A stretch of 64,000 nt of DNA from contig CM072878.1 of NCBI GenBank assembly GCA_036937835.1, forward strand, positions 19,200,501 through 19,264,500. The letters run 5' to 3'. Position 1 is the first letter of the stretch, and each line of letters starts with the position of its first letter. The notes under the pieces were generated by a model, which was not told where the DNA came from, did not search any database, and saw only the letters and a list, made by a program, of their open reading frames with translations. This document shows positions 33,695-45,544 of this stretch, one piece after another. Source of the DNA: Pampus argenteus (Eukaryota > Chordata > Actinopteri > Scombriformes > Stromateidae). Made by a program: the position numbers and the translations under genes.

Positions 33695-34589
33695 GCTCTT
33701 GAAATAAAATGTGCAGCTAAATCCATCTGTGCCGTAAGCCAAATTTGGGCAAAATACAGAGTTTGGGCCAAAATGTTCCATCTGCTGACAGCTCTAAAAG
33801 TAGGAAAACTATATTTTAATTAATGAGCTTTTGTCTTGATTTATTCATTCACTTGTTGGCATGCATGCAGTAGCGTGCATGTGTTAAGAGAAGCTGTTCT
33901 GCAAAATCCCAGCTTTTATTTAATTTGTTTTCTCTCCGTCTAGTATAATCAGGAATAAGTATGACGAGTTTTAAATCCTGTGTGCAGTTATGAAGCATTT
34001 TAAAGGTGAAATATCTGATATTTTGTTTTCTCTAAGTTGATTATCCCGGAAGGAAAATGAGTCTCATATTTCATAGCAGAGTTCAGTGAACTGTGGTCAT
34101 GTGATTAATACCCGTGTCCGAGACTTTGCCTAAGAGCTAATGCCTGGCTTTGGGTTTACAATACAAATAAGAGATTTGTATTGTACGATTGGTCAAAACA
34201 AGAACAAAAAAAGGCTTTTGTGAAGTGAGAACAGACTCGGTAGGAGTGTGGGTTAAAAGGAAACATCTACGTTCGTCCTCAGCCAAACTCCTCTGTCAAA
34301 TATCTGCTATTTCAGAGTGACTTTTATCAACAAAGTACTGCGCTTGTCCACAGCAACACCCACATAAAACAACAGCTGAGGTTGTGTAATCTCTTTTGCA
34401 TTACATGTAACAGAAGAAGACTCAACCGATGCGGGTGCTGAGCAGCAGACACTCATGCAATGATCCATAAGATACTTTGACTTATTTACAGCTACATGAA
34501 CAACACACTCAATGGATTGAAACAGTGAAACGCTGATCAAAAAGTCTAATTAGCCAGTAAAAGTGAAAACACGTGTGGCTGCAGAACAG

Positions 34590-34760
34590 CAGTAAAGGAT
34601 TAGTTCACCCAAATCACTAAAGACGATCTATAGTGTGTATCCATGCCGATTGTTTTCTTACATTTTGACACTGCTGAAAAGAGTGAAAAGCTGCTTTGTT
34701 TGTTTTTGGGGCAACAGCACATGTTTTGAATGGCTGGGTATTATAGACAATACTCATGTG
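34590..34760. repeat. Possible degenerate interspersed repeat
   Basis: The phrase AAAGGATTAGTTCACCCAAA (34596-34615) is a familiar start of common fish interspersed repeats. What follows is diverged and the far end is not recognisable. Confidence 0.3.
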
Positions 34761-35141
34761 TGTGTGTTACATAATTACATCATTTTTTTTTACTGTAGAT
34801 AATATAGCTGACTCATTCTACTGTGCACACTGTTCAGTCGATCCTTATTTATCTACTCATATACAGCCACTTATGGTTAGATGATAAACTGCATGTTGTT
34901 GTACTGTTAACTTCTGCATGCACTGATGATAAAGTTGAATCTAACCTATTAGGGTAAAGTGAAATGCATACTGCATACATCAACATGTGCGGGTGGTGTA
35001 GAGGGTTAAACCTGAATGAAACCTTTCTCTAGACAGGAAGTACAGTATTTCATTTAATATAACAATCTTTCATTACCTCCCACATCTACGCAGTCTTTTC
35101 AGTCCGTCCTGCTCCGCCTTGAATCAATTTGTTGCTTTTTT

Positions 35142-35172
35142 TGTTTTGTTTGTTTGTTTGTTTGTTTGTTTC
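35142..35172. repeat. (TTTG)n microsatellite
   Basis: About seven TTTG units preceded by a T-run and followed by TTTC units. It borders the balanced block starting at about 35180. Confidence 0.9.
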
Positions 35173-35179
35173 TTTCTTT

Positions 35180-35620
35180 GCATGTCAAGTCAACAGCAGG
35201 TTGTCACAGGAGACAGCTCGCTTGTCTCACGCACATGATCGAAGTAGCTGCAATTTATTACGTAGCAGCTGGAGCGACAGACCTCGCTTATCTCAGACCG
35301 CCTCGTCAGCCAATGCCCTTTCACTCAGCCAATGAGGATGAAGGTTGCAGGTTGGGTTACTTTGTCAAAAGCAGAGGAACCATTACAAATCTACACTATC
35401 CATCCTTCTGTAGGGCATGGAGCTTTTCCCCTGGTGCAAAGCTGTTGCAGACCTGACTCTTCTCAAAGCTGTCTGTCTATCTCTCACGCCTGGGAAGCTC
35501 ACAGGGGGGTTGTTATCACAAAGGGCCAATTTGTTATCCTGGTTTCACTCCATCACAGAAGCCATTATTTGGGACTTTTATCTATCAAGAAAAAGCTGTT
35601 AATGTGAGCAAGTAAGTGTG
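35180..35620. promoter_or_regulatory. Candidate enhancer-like block
   Basis: A balanced region free of repeats, with CAATTTATTACGTAGCAGCTGG near 35249 (a homeodomain core next to E-box CAGCTG), CCAATGCC and CCAATGAGG near 35310 and 35330, and CCATTATTTGGG near 35562. Overlapping + strand open frames of 60-100 codons have no recognisable domain. Confidence 0.3.
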
Positions 35621-36020
35621 TACTCTGTCATTATGCCACTGAGGCTATTGACTTCACCTTATACTGATTCTAGCTGAATGAAGCCGAGGCAATTACTCCA
35701 GTGAAAGAAGATTGACACAACTGCGCCGGTGTGAACTACCTTGAACTTTTAAGTTGTGCCCTGGTGGAAACAACACATCTGATCCTTATGTTAATATTTT
35801 GTTAACTAATTGCACTAAAGCCCTTGATGGAGCAAGCACTACTGTAGGCGGATCCTCCTCTTAGTGCTGCCTACATGCTCTGACACCAGGAACACTGACT
35901 GCTAGATAACGCATCCACACCTGCAGGATGGACAATAATTCATAAACCTGAGTGCAAAGCTGTGATTTATCACTTTCACTTATTACCTGGGACACTTGGG
36001 ATGATCGATTGGTTTATCCT
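35620..36020. promoter_or_regulatory. Candidate conserved-type enhancer block
   Basis: Repeat-free, with GTCATTATGCC near 35627, GCAATTACTCC near 35690, AAGATTGACAC near 35708, and GTTAATATTTTGTTAACTAATTGC near 35790, which includes GTTAAC and TAATTG cores. The continuous mixture of homeodomain words without repeats is the basis. Confidence 0.35.
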
Positions 36021-36119
36021 CCAAGTTGAAGGTATGTATATACATCAGCTAGGAAGAAAGAAGGAAAAAGACAATTACCTGCCTAGGTAGCTAGGTGGGA
36101 GGATATTTCCTGAGAGGCA

Positions 36120-36900
36120 ACCTTCACGCGACAGTCTGGTGCCCTTTGTGTCTCCATCAATGCACAGTGACTTAGTCATCATTATCAGACATACGGCTGC
36201 TCTGTCTATGCAAATGCTCTGGATCCCTTCTCCTGCACGTTCGGACGGATTTAGGAACGCTGAAACAACAAAACCTTTCTGCCTCTCTAGGATACGAGAA
36301 GGAAAATGTCATCGGGGTGTTATGGACCTGAACATGAGACACTGTTACAGGTGTCATCTGGAGAGTGAAAATATTAATTTAGAGTTGAACAAATTTCCTT
36401 CCAAAACACAGCTGCCGTTTACAAATTTTCTTCTTTTCTCTCTCTCACATCTACTTGTGAAACATCCATTTGGCTTCCTGACATCTGATCCAGAAAGTCT
36501 TGACATCCACTAACCGCTCTTAGTCCGATCTTTTGTCACACACTCAGCGTGGGCTACAGGCCCCTCTGTCCTCATCACAAGTTATCATTACACCACAAGC
36601 TGTCAAATTAAAACTTTCAAATTGTGCGAATGCCTCCTCGGAACTTTCCCTTTTTCCCAGCAACATATTGCCGAGATAATTGAGAATATTAACAGCCAGA
36701 CTGTTACCGAGAGATGAAAGGCAAGAAGGGAGCGGTGACAGCTCCTCTCGCTCGTGGTGGTAACGAGGGACTGTCAAAAGTCTCTCCGTGTTTATCTCGG
36801 ATCATCTGGGGGGATTTAAAACCTTTACCTTCACAATTCCATTCTTTATGGCGCGTCCTTTATCCACAGTGATTTACGGAGGCTCAAGCCCTGCGCCGTG
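36120..36900. promoter_or_regulatory. Candidate enhancer cluster
   Basis: A long balanced region. The right part has AAATTAAAAC near 36604, GATAATTGAGAATATTAAC near 36675 and a TTTATCTCGGATCATCTG stretch near 36791. A 124-codon + strand open frame at 36139-36513 has an antisense companion and no recognisable domain, so it is considered incidental. Confidence 0.3.
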
Positions 36901-36974
36901 TGATGAATGAGCACTCTTCACAAGGTGTCAGGGCCAGGCAGTGGGGGGCGGCAGCGGTGACCCCCCTCCCCCAT

Positions 36975-37002
36975 ACACACACAAACACACACACACACAC
37001 AC
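36975..37002. repeat. (CA)n microsatellite
   Basis: CA dinucleotides with one AAAC interruption, preceded by C-runs and followed by CTCTCTC. Confidence 0.9.
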
Positions 37003-37980
37003 TCTCTCCCAATGCCTCATTTTTTTCATTCTCCTTCCAGTCATTTTGTTTCCAAATTGGGCTGATCAGATGTTTACATGTCAAGTGTATTTACACAGCA
37101 GACTGCGATTAGCACAGGCCAGTATGAATAAGCTTCGTGCAGATGATAGTTTGAATAGGAGTGATATTTGGACACATAACCTTTTGATTGTATGAGACAC
37201 TTGCAATTTCAGAATTGTTGGTTTTTCGGCTGCAAGTGAAACACATCTTGACATCTGACTGTGTGAAAGAAAGAAAAAAAAAGCCTCAGGTTAGATTGAA
37301 TGTTAATTTCAATTCCAGCCTTCAGTCAAGCTTTCCATCAAGATAAACCTTGACTGTAGCTGCAGTCATGAAATAACTCTTCTTATAATTAAGATTTGTT
37401 TTTACATTTGAACCACAGAACATTGAGGTCAGTTTACTTGAGGGTTTCTACTCGGTCTGTGAAAACAATGTGTTCTGTGCTTCTTTCTAAAGTCTGAGAT
37501 GGCATCTGTGTTATCTGAGGGCAGTTTGAAGGACTTGAGTATTTACCAAGCAGGGAGGGTCTAACGAACAGATGCTACTGGGTTGCATTATGGAAAGTGA
37601 GGCCTCTGCTGTATGGGTTTCTTCTTTAAAAGTCTGTCTGTTGAGATCTTTATAGCACAATACTAAAATCACTACCTCTTTAAATCAAAGCATGTTTGAG
37701 TCCATGGATGGAAACGTGGCTTTGAATTGGCTCTTTTTGTATATTTTTGTAGCTAAAGGAAAGCAATTCATAAAGACATTATGCATGTCTGCCAAAGGCT
37801 TGTTCAGTCCTCAACAGAAGCTGTAACATGCAACAATTCGTTGGTCCGTCATTCTTGACCTGCATGGGAATGAAGTGGTAAGCTATTTATGCAGAAACTA
37901 CCTTGAACCTCCCACAGTCTGTATATGCTGCTTTTATTCTCACTGCTTCCTGTCATGACCGCAACAAAAACTGATATTAA
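37003..37980. other. Unique AT-rich sequence, no gene seen
   Basis: No coding, RNA or mobile feature is supported between the CA repeat and the minisatellite. Confidence 0.45.
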
Positions 37981-37992
37981 ACCAAAGCAGGT

Positions 37993-38198
37993 CGCCAGTA
38001 CGCAGGTACGCAGGTCACCAGTACGCAGGTCACCAGTACGCAGGTACGCAGGTCGCCAGTACGCAGGTACGCAGGTCACCAGTACGCAGGTCACCAGTAC
38101 GCAGGTACGCAGGTCGCCAGTACGCAGGTACGCAGGTCGCCAGTACGCAGGTACGCAGGTCGCCAGTACGCAGGTACGCAGGTCGCCAGTACGCAGGT
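37993..38198 (+). repeat. Two-level minisatellite (15/23-bp units)
   Basis: The 206-bp array is built from only two words: an 8-mer ACGCAGGT (A, 17 copies) and a 7-mer CGCCAGT or CACCAGT (Sg 6 copies, Sa 4 copies). Reading left to right, a 61-bp block Sg-AA-Sa-A-Sa-AA occurs twice in perfect copy (37993-38053 and 38054-38114). Three perfect 23-bp Sg-AA units follow (38115-38183), then a closing Sg-A (38184-38198). Near identity of all units indicates recent expansion. Stop-free frames across it on both strands are a by-product of the repeat. The unit has several CpGs, unusual for this AT-rich area. Confidence 0.97.
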
Positions 38199-38202
38199 AA
38201 AC

Positions 38203-38220
38203 AGTCGGTAATTACCGACT
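38203..38220. other. 18-bp perfect palindrome
   Basis: AGTCGGTAATTACCGACT is exactly self-complementary and begins four bases after the last minisatellite unit. Its core TAATTA is a homeodomain dimer site, and GGTAATTACC is a larger symmetric box. It could be a cruciform or a dimeric protein site. Confidence 0.9.
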
Positions 38221-38597
38221 TTGAGCGTTCAGCTGTACATTATTTGTGTGTGAGCCACTTCCTGAGAGTTGCTCAGACGTAGTTTTCAGCAGCTACAGGC
38301 CAACTAACAGAAAAGTAAGTCACTCCAATCTTAAAAGACAGTCTTTCAAACTTTTCTGCAACTTTTCTGCCCCCTCCCAAAAAAAAAAAAAGATTTTTAA
38401 ATATTAATAAACTATGCCTTTTGGGTTTTGCCCTACACAGCTTGAACAATGATTCCAGCACATATTTAAACAACAGAAAACTTTTTGAAATGAGTTGAAT
38501 CGCATTTGCATTTTTAGTTCATACATTTTAATTTGTTTTAGGGCAGCTGTCAGGCTGATTGTAGAAATTGTGTCACAGATTTAGATAATGTGGAATG

Positions 38598-38598
<1 letters not shown>

Positions 38599-38628
<30 letters not shown>
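38599..38628. repeat. (TG)n microsatellite
   Basis: About 15 TG dinucleotides following GAATGA. Confidence 0.95.
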
Positions 38629-38629
<1 letters not shown>

Positions 38630-38846
38630 TCTTATTGAAGCTTTTTCTGTCAGGGGGAAATAAATACCTCACTGAGACAGAAAGTGAAGTGTCATGATAT
38701 TGACAGTGTTATACTGACGACATGTTAAGACTCGTTTTAAGAGTTTGGATCCTTCGGGAGTGCAGACGTGACTTTGCATAAACATCTTGTAATTAGCATT
38801 CAAGGGTGAAAGTAGATTCTCACTGACAAGTCATGGCTCAATCATT

Positions 38847-38874
38847 AAAATAAATAAATAAATAAATAAATAAA
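38847..38874. repeat. (AAAT)n microsatellite
   Basis: Seven AAAT units ending at an AAACCC junction. It is not preceded by a recognisable retroposon. Confidence 0.9.
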
Positions 38875-38936
38875 CCCGCTGCAGATCCTTTGTGTTTGTG
38901 CCGCTGTGAGTTTGGCAGGTGAGTCCATGAGTTCAG

Positions 38937-38975
38937 ATATGTATATGTTTATGTATATGTATATGTATATGTATG
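38937..38975. repeat. (TATATG)n imperfect repeat
   Basis: About six copies of TATATG or GTATAT with one TTTATG interruption. Confidence 0.85.
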
Positions 38976-41060
38976 AATACAATGCAAACACAATTCAACA
39001 CAACACAGTGTAACAAGGAGGATCGCATCAAGGTTACCGCAGTGCCACATTTCAAATCATTTCAAGTTTTAATTAGATTTTACTTTAGAAACCTTGTTAA
39101 ATTTGGATCCATCATACCTTCAGAAGGCAGATTATTTCACATAATCTGGAAACATCCCTGAATCTGCTCTGACCACAGCAGCTTTACTGAAGCGTGATAT
39201 TACAGTCTGTTGACTAACTGCTTTTTGCTAACTGTTGACTATATTTTGGGCATCAGCACATCTTTATGTGTTTATGTGTTTAATTCAGATGCAATTTGAG
39301 ATTTGTTGGGTTTTTACCTTTTAGTTTCCATCCATACGTTTGAGCAACTGAGCAGAAAACCTTCATTGTTGGCCTTAAAATGAGTAGTTTGTTGTATTAA
39401 ATAATTACTACATTATTTAAAAAGATGTCATATTTTCAGTCTATTATTATGCACTGATAATAGTGAGTGTGTAACCTCCTCTTTGTCTGTAGGTGGTGAC
39501 AGCGCTGTAGGGTGGTTTTACTGTATATAGTCACAATTTAGGAGCAAATTGAGGCTCTATATTTATTAGGTAAAGCTCAACTGCATTATATAGATTCAGA
39601 TACCTTTGATACTATTGCTCAACATACAGTAGGTCCATGCTACATGTACATGTACATTACTGCACTATACTATAAACTACAGCAGGATGAAAACACGCGC
39701 GCCTCATCAGAACGAGCATGACGAGGAAGCGTTGTTACATGACGAGACGTGATGTTACATAACAAGCTGCCACAGAATAACGTGCGTCATGCTTTGCCGT
39801 GTCCTGTTGACACCGCCGTCTTCCTGTCTGTTGTCCATCATTCCTCTCAATCCACAGAGAGACGCATGAGTCTCTCTGCCAATCCATCTAGCTCGTCTAC
39901 TGTTTGTCTTGCTGAGTGTCAGTGTCACATGTTGGGGCATTAGCTGTGAAGACATCAGTGGATGAGGTCAACGCTGACACTGTGCCTCTATTAAATCAGT
40001 GACCTGAGAACAAGCCTGACTGTCTCACTGGGTCCAAACAGAGGGTGACGGACGTTTTACCCTCAGCGGTGAAGATGCTGTTAGATGGGTGTGGCAGCTG
40101 AGGCTCACCTCCACACCTGGCTCCACTACAAAGCCGACAGCAGCCATATGCCGCTCCGCTCTCATCATGGAAATGGAAATAAGCAACACAACCTCACTGT
40201 GATCCTTCTAACCCTCCTTTTTTTTCTCCCTCTAGGAGTATTTCACAGACAAACCAGCAAGCAGATGGTTAAAGTGACAGCAGTCTGTGATCCAGCAGCT
40301 AAATTGCTCACCAAAACAGTAAACACATTCAGTAGGACTTTATGGCTTAAACTGGGATAACGATGCAAAGAAATTAGAGCTATATTAAAATATATGCAAA
40401 GAGTCCATTTAACAAAATGATCTGAATGAGCAATGAGAATCACAAAGCCATCTGCCCCTGAGTGGTTTGGTTGGTGCTAAGTTCCTGTCTAAATAAGTCT
40501 TGCTTAAATACAGGCCGCTCCTCTCTCTGTACAATAATCATGCCTTTAGTGCTACAGAGTGTTGCAGTGCATTAAGATAAAAGCGCTAAAACAGTGTTTG
40601 TGCTGCATCCCAAATGGAGGCTGCTAAGTGAAGTAGCATGCTGTTATAGGAGTCGAGGGATGATGCTAGCAGGAGTGCTTCTCTGAGTGGGAACACTTCA
40701 CACTGCAGGGCTTTGCAGCATACATTTGTCATATACCTTTTACTCTTGCCTTTGTTTTTTTTTTAATAAATGTATGTTATGAGATAATTCATAATATTTG
40801 TTTATTTTGTCCATATTTTGGATTCCAGCCACATTACTATTCATAACATAATTTTTATATTTCTGGTGATTTTATAATTTTTCTTTCTTTTTTTTTTCAG
40901 ACGAATGACTTTGAAGACTGTTTTTTGTGGGTGGGGTGGCTGTTGGCACAAAGGAGCAGGATAACTTGTGATGAAGAAATTCGCAGTCAGAATATGTCGA
41001 TGTGCTCTCAATAAAAAAAATAAAAAAATCCAAATAGGCAGATATATAAAAAGCCATATC
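38976..41060. other. Mixed AT-rich sequence, no gene seen
   Basis: No coding feature is supported. The piece at about 40450-40720 is more balanced (AAGATAAAAGCGCTAAAAC) and may be regulatory. T-runs lie at 40757-40763 and 40889-40897. Confidence 0.4.
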
Positions 41061-41069
41061 AGGAAATTT

Positions 41070-41340
41070 AAGGGGTTGGAGCAGAAACTACTGTTCCTAT
41101 AATCCAGTAAGTCACACCCTCAGCTGGAGAGAATGCTGAGAAAGACTCAATTCACCTTCCATAGACTCTTTTACTTACTGAGAAGCTTAAAATGGATTAA
41201 GCTCATAGGCCCTGAGATGAAAAATAAGAGAAAAGTGCATTTCGCCATACAGCCATCAATCTGCTTCATGTTAAATGACAGGGCTAATCACTTTAAGGGC
41301 TTGTTTTCTGGCTACACTGAAAGATAAACACCACTCTGTG
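41070..41340. promoter_or_regulatory. Candidate conserved-type enhancer block
   Basis: A repeat-free stretch with GGATTAAGC near 41193, GGCTAATCACTTTAAGG near 41282 and CAATTCACC near 41149, set between AT-rich filler and a neutral spacer. Texture and homeodomain cores support a regulatory reading. Conservation is untested. Confidence 0.36.
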
Positions 41341-41639
41341 TAACTGAAGCTGAGGAATGATGGCGAGAGGCAGTGTGCTGGTTACACGCCTGTTGCAGAT
41401 TGAAACCCGAGACCTTCCTGTGCGGTCTAAGATTGAACCTGCTGTGAATGTGTCATCCAGGCAGGGGTCCTTAATGCAACGAGGTCTTAAAACTCCAAAC
41501 GGCTCCTCCGACCGCTCGCTGACGATTACGTAAACATTCGTATAAAACTGTGGGATGAGGAAAATAAATTTGTTGTGGTGTTTACGAGTCTGCACAGTTG
41601 AGGGCATTGGAGCAATGCATAATGTCATCCCGCAACAGG

Positions 41640-41900
41640 GAATGGGAAGGGGACCTTGGCCCTTACTCCTTCACACAAATGCATACATGCACCAAGCCTG
41701 ATAATGAGAATCCACCTCACCAACTCTTTCAATTCAAGGACTTGCTTAGATTGACTGTAATGCCTAAGTAATCAGCCTGTTCTGACCCACCTTGTCCTCA
41801 GCCAGGATTTATAGCACCCAATTACTGATCTCTATTACCCAGTGTGCCAAGGGGATGGAAATCAGACGCGTGGACAGACGGCTGACCAGGTGATGAGAGG
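41640..41900. promoter_or_regulatory. Candidate enhancer-like block
   Basis: Contains GATAATGAG, TTTCAATTCAAGG, AAGTAATCAGCC near 41766 and CCAATTACTGATC near 41818. It is balanced and repeat-free. AT-rich filler begins at about 41950. Confidence 0.35.
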
Positions 41901-43850
41901 GTGGCCTCTGCTCTGCTCTGCTATCCGCCCATCTTTCATACAGCATTACGTGGTGAAATTTAAACGTTCTCTCGAGTGTCGAAATACTTTAGCATGTCAA
42001 AGGTTTGGAATAAATGTCACACATTTCATTATAGTTTTAAGGAAAAAGGAACGTTTGAGTCAGATCTGCAAGGAATTCACAAACTTGAGATGACAAAAAT
42101 AAACACATATTTTGATAATATTAGTGGGTTCAATAGTTCAAATCCTATAACGAAAACAAATGGAAATAATTCTCAATCACCACGTTATTTCACAGGAAAA
42201 TTATACTATTCAAAAACACTTTTCCACAAACATTTTTGTTGTTCTACTTCTTTTGTCAGGCAGCTCTTGGCTCCTGATTTTTATAAAATATACCGAAAGT
42301 GAACCATCATCATTGCACCAACAAGACAAAATGAATTAAAGAGAATATATATCCTGTAGTTGTAATAAAGCATCGCAAACAGAACAATTAGGAGTTAAAC
42401 TTGATTTATGTTAGCGTGAAACATTCATCACAGTCATCAAAATACGATCTTTACATATTTTGGAAATGTGCAATCTATATTTGTACTGAAACTGTTTATA
42501 GATCAGTAGATGAATGGGAAAACGTCACCAAATAATACCTCAATAATTATTCTTCGGTTGAATTATGTAAAACAACTCGGTCGCATTAATGTGTGTAACT
42601 GCAGCTCTTCCGTCCTTTCAGTCAGAAATAAAGCAGAACTGTTGATCCTGTTTTTTGACAGACTTGTTTATGGTTCACAATGAAACTGGTGATTTCTGCC
42701 TTCTTGACAACGTGTGAGAAAATGAACTGTGGCACATGAAATTAGAAAGAGACTCGCAGACAGACACAAGCCTCGGTCACAGTTATCCTCCAGGGCAAAT
42801 GTTTTAGTTTAGATTAGAGAAGTTTTAAACGGCACAGTGGATCAGTGGTTTGAAATATGGCCTTGCAGCAAAAAAGGTTTGAATCCCGTCTCTCTGGGGT
42901 TAGACTCCACCTCCTTACCATAGCATGCTGAACAGGATAAAGTTAGCTAAGATTTTTAACAGAATTTATCTAAAACTAGATGAGTTTTTTCATGCCACGA
43001 CATTGTTTTGATTGGTAACATCAAAGCTAATATTAAAACCTGTGAATACAAACAAATTGGATTGGATAGTACGGCAGGGTGCTGTTAAAATATTAAAGTA
43101 CGGGTCATGGATCATTCATGGACGGCATTTGAGTCCAATTTCCAAGATTTTGATGTAATGAAAAAAACATTGCAGATATGAAAAGCTGGTGTGTGTTTGC
43201 CAGCAGCTCGTAGGGATAATTTGGAGGCATGTTAAAGTACAAAAAACATTCCTCACAATGAACAACTTCACAATGTTCACTCATCACAAAGCTGTGTTTC
43301 TAAATTAAAGCTTTGTGGCCTTTTTGAGAATATTTTACATTTGTTTATGATGTAAAATATAAAAAATAAAAAAATCCTCTCAGAGGAACAGGAAGCCAGG
43401 GCCACATCATATTGTTTGGTTTTGAATGGACTTACTGTCACAATTAAGTCCCTCGAAAAAGCTTTAATAATAATAATTCACAAAATAAGTTTAATGGGGT
43501 GAAGGCTAAAAAAAACAAAACGCCATATATATGAAAACACAATGAACAATATGAATAACTGAAAATACATCTGCGACAAACATAAATTGACTCATCGGCT
43601 GAAGTAACACTAAGTTCCACTATACGAGGTACGTTCAACACAACTGGAAATTACAACACTGCAGTCTAGTATAGACCGTAGACATGTTGTTGTTGTGTCC
43701 TGTAACTATAACAACATGTTGTTGTTTTCACTGCTGAAGTCAGTAAATCATTTAAAACAACAGCAAGTTGTATACACTTCAAGCAGCTAAAATTAATATT
43801 TTTATAGTATCACTGTATGCATCAGTGTGTGATGTGTTGGTCCTTTCAGC
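41901..43850. other. AT-rich filler, no gene seen
   Basis: AT-rich unique DNA with one degenerate repeat (listed separately). A direct/inverted repeat of ACATGTTGTTGTT words lies at 43682-43726, including the palindrome AACAACATGTTGTT at 43710-43723. Open frames on both strands show no domains. Confidence 0.5.
42830..42900 (+). repeat. Degenerate interspersed repeat end
   Basis: GGCACAGTGGATCAGTGGTT, then CTTGCAGCAAAAAAGG and TTTGAATCCCGTCTC, match the layout of a widespread fish repeat beginning GGCACGGTGG...CAGTGGTTAGCACTG...CAGCAAGAAGGT...GGTTCGAATCCC. The tRNA-like TTTGAATCCC box belongs to that repeat and is not a tRNA gene. This copy is truncated and diverged. Confidence 0.5.
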
Positions 43851-44110
43851 TCATTGTTTATCTGTCCAGCTGCATCTTTACTGTTTTTTTGTCCACTCTC
43901 AGCTCTCATAGTGTCGTTTTTTGGAGAAAAAGCTCTGCACACAACCTGCTGAGCATCAAACAGCTAACAGACACAGTTACTGTAGACTAGCTGGTGAACA
44001 TAGTGGAGCATTTAGCAGCTAAAAAGACAGACATTTCTCCCAGGAGTCGGTAGAGAGCAGAAACAGAGCTAACAGAGTGAATATTGGACATAAACACAAT
44101 GAACTGATAG
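43850..44110 (+). repeat. Interspersed repeat, fish type
   Basis: The run of phrases CTAGCTGGTGAACATAGTGG, AGCATTTAGCAGCTAAAAAG, CAGGAGTCGGTAGAGAGC and GAGTGAATATTGGAC matches, as I remember it, a moderately repetitive element seen in many spiny-rayed fish sequences. It has no coding capacity. Boundaries are approximate and the family is unnamed here. Confidence 0.45.
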
Positions 44111-44522
44111 ATGTATAAATGAGCAACTGTTTGTGTTCCACATATCAACATATCACATGTTAATGTTATGTTCACAACTTGGCCTCCAAGTAGCCAAAAC
44201 TCAGGTTCATGCAGGTTTATCAGCTTATTTAAGGCTGTGCATTTATGCCAAAATGGAGACACAATGGGTCAAACCGACAGGATTATGCATGACAATGGAA
44301 AAGTGTGAGCACAACAACACATAGTTGAATCTGAATATTTGCCAATGAAGCTCTAATAGGAAACATTTCACTCACTGAGACCTGAATCTTCCCTCAGCAG
44401 CAACTGCAGAGTCGTCGTAACGTCTCGCTTGGAAGACTAAACTCATAAGAGCCGTTTCATAATTCCTTTTATAAACTCCACACTAAACTAATGGACTTTT
44501 CTGTGCTTCGTTGATCCTGTCG

Positions 44523-44546
44523 ACAACAACAACAACAACAACAACA
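44523..44546. repeat. (AAC)n microsatellite
   Basis: Eight AAC-type trinucleotides ahead of CACGATGC. Confidence 0.95.
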
Positions 44547-44723
44547 CGATGCTATGTGGAGGTAGCGTTAATGTTGTGAGACGAGGCCTACCACCTAGTG
44601 GAAGACATCGGCAGGAGCAGCTCTGTATGAAGGAGTTACGTCTGTGCTGTGACAATCGCCTCCCAGTTCACCCACCAGCTGTGATCAAATGGCATCAGTG
44701 GCAGGAAATCAAAGCCAAGCCTG

Positions 44724-44769
<46 letters not shown>
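44724..44769. repeat. (AC)23 microsatellite
   Basis: Twenty-three uninterrupted AC dinucleotides, the longest pure dinucleotide tract seen in this window. It is likely polymorphic and Z-DNA prone. Confidence 0.97.
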
Positions 44770-44770
<1 letters not shown>

Positions 44771-45544
44771 CCAAACAGACTGTACATTACACACCTGAAC
44801 ACACACCCAGAGCAAATACTCCTGCTCTCTTTACAACAATCTGAATTCTGCTAGTGACTCTTAATGCACCCGTTAGGATAATAACGCTGAAATTACTTCT
44901 TCTGCCGACTCGATTCAAGACACTGATTCAAATAAACACGCTTGATGCTCAAGTGCAGATTATCTTTTATCTAGAAAGTAATACCGATGAAAACTAGGGT
45001 CTGTTGTTCACCATGACATCAGGACACTGTTGCCGTGGTCTGACAGTGGCATAAACATAGAAAAGAAAGGGTGTGCACTCACTAAACTGATGCTATATGT
45101 TGCCTCTAGTCATTTGTATTGACCCTACACACCACCTTATAGCTGGAGGCCATCAATCTTTCGGTGATCCAATTAGATGATACACGATATCGAACCAGTA
45201 ATCTACAAAAATCTACTACGTCAAACAGCTCATTTATCCTGTGAAGCAAACCAGCAAATTAAACGGAAACTCAATTGTAGGCCAACATATGATGTGTCAC
45301 ATGATTATTCAGTCTGACATCATGGTCACTTTAGCTGTTTTAACCAATCAGTAGTGAGCGACGTCCCGTATCTATCCCGTCAACGGCGTTTTTTCGGTCA
45401 ACATGATAGTTGCAAAACAGTCGAAAGGGGACATATTGTGCTTTTTGTATTTTAGATTCTGTTATGTTGTATATAAATATATGGGAATTCACTCCCATAT
45501 TTGCATTTGGGATAAAAGGGTTACTCCATGGCAGCTGAAACTCA

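Larger units (their letters stand above)
32421..35130. other. Filler with simple repeats, no gene seen
   Basis: Mostly AT-rich. It contains a CT-rich stretch at 32475-32515, the (ATTG)n and degenerate repeat listed separately, and no supported coding feature. The piece at 32540-32780 is more balanced, but no motif cluster stands out. Confidence 0.45.
44111..45540. other. Unique sequence with microsatellites, no gene seen
   Basis: Contains the AAC and AC repeats and a CTCF-like core on the minus strand at 44587-44601. No coding feature is supported. Confidence 0.4.

Noticed and set aside
36139..36513. 124-codon open frame, + strand
   Set aside because: An antisense frame overlaps it, no family features are seen, and it ends in pyrimidine-rich sequence.
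37993..38198. CRISPR array
   Set aside because: The units are contiguous variants of one another without unique spacers, and the genome context is eukaryotic.
37849..38200. Stop-free frames with Thr/Gly/Asp/Leu/Arg or Arg/Gln/Tyr/Ala repeats on both strands
   Set aside because: Direct by-product of the minisatellite. Its 15-, 23- and 61-bp blocks mix frames and there is no gene context.
42886..42896. tRNA-like TTTGAATCCC box
   Set aside because: It is part of a recognised type of degenerate interspersed repeat, not a tRNA gene.
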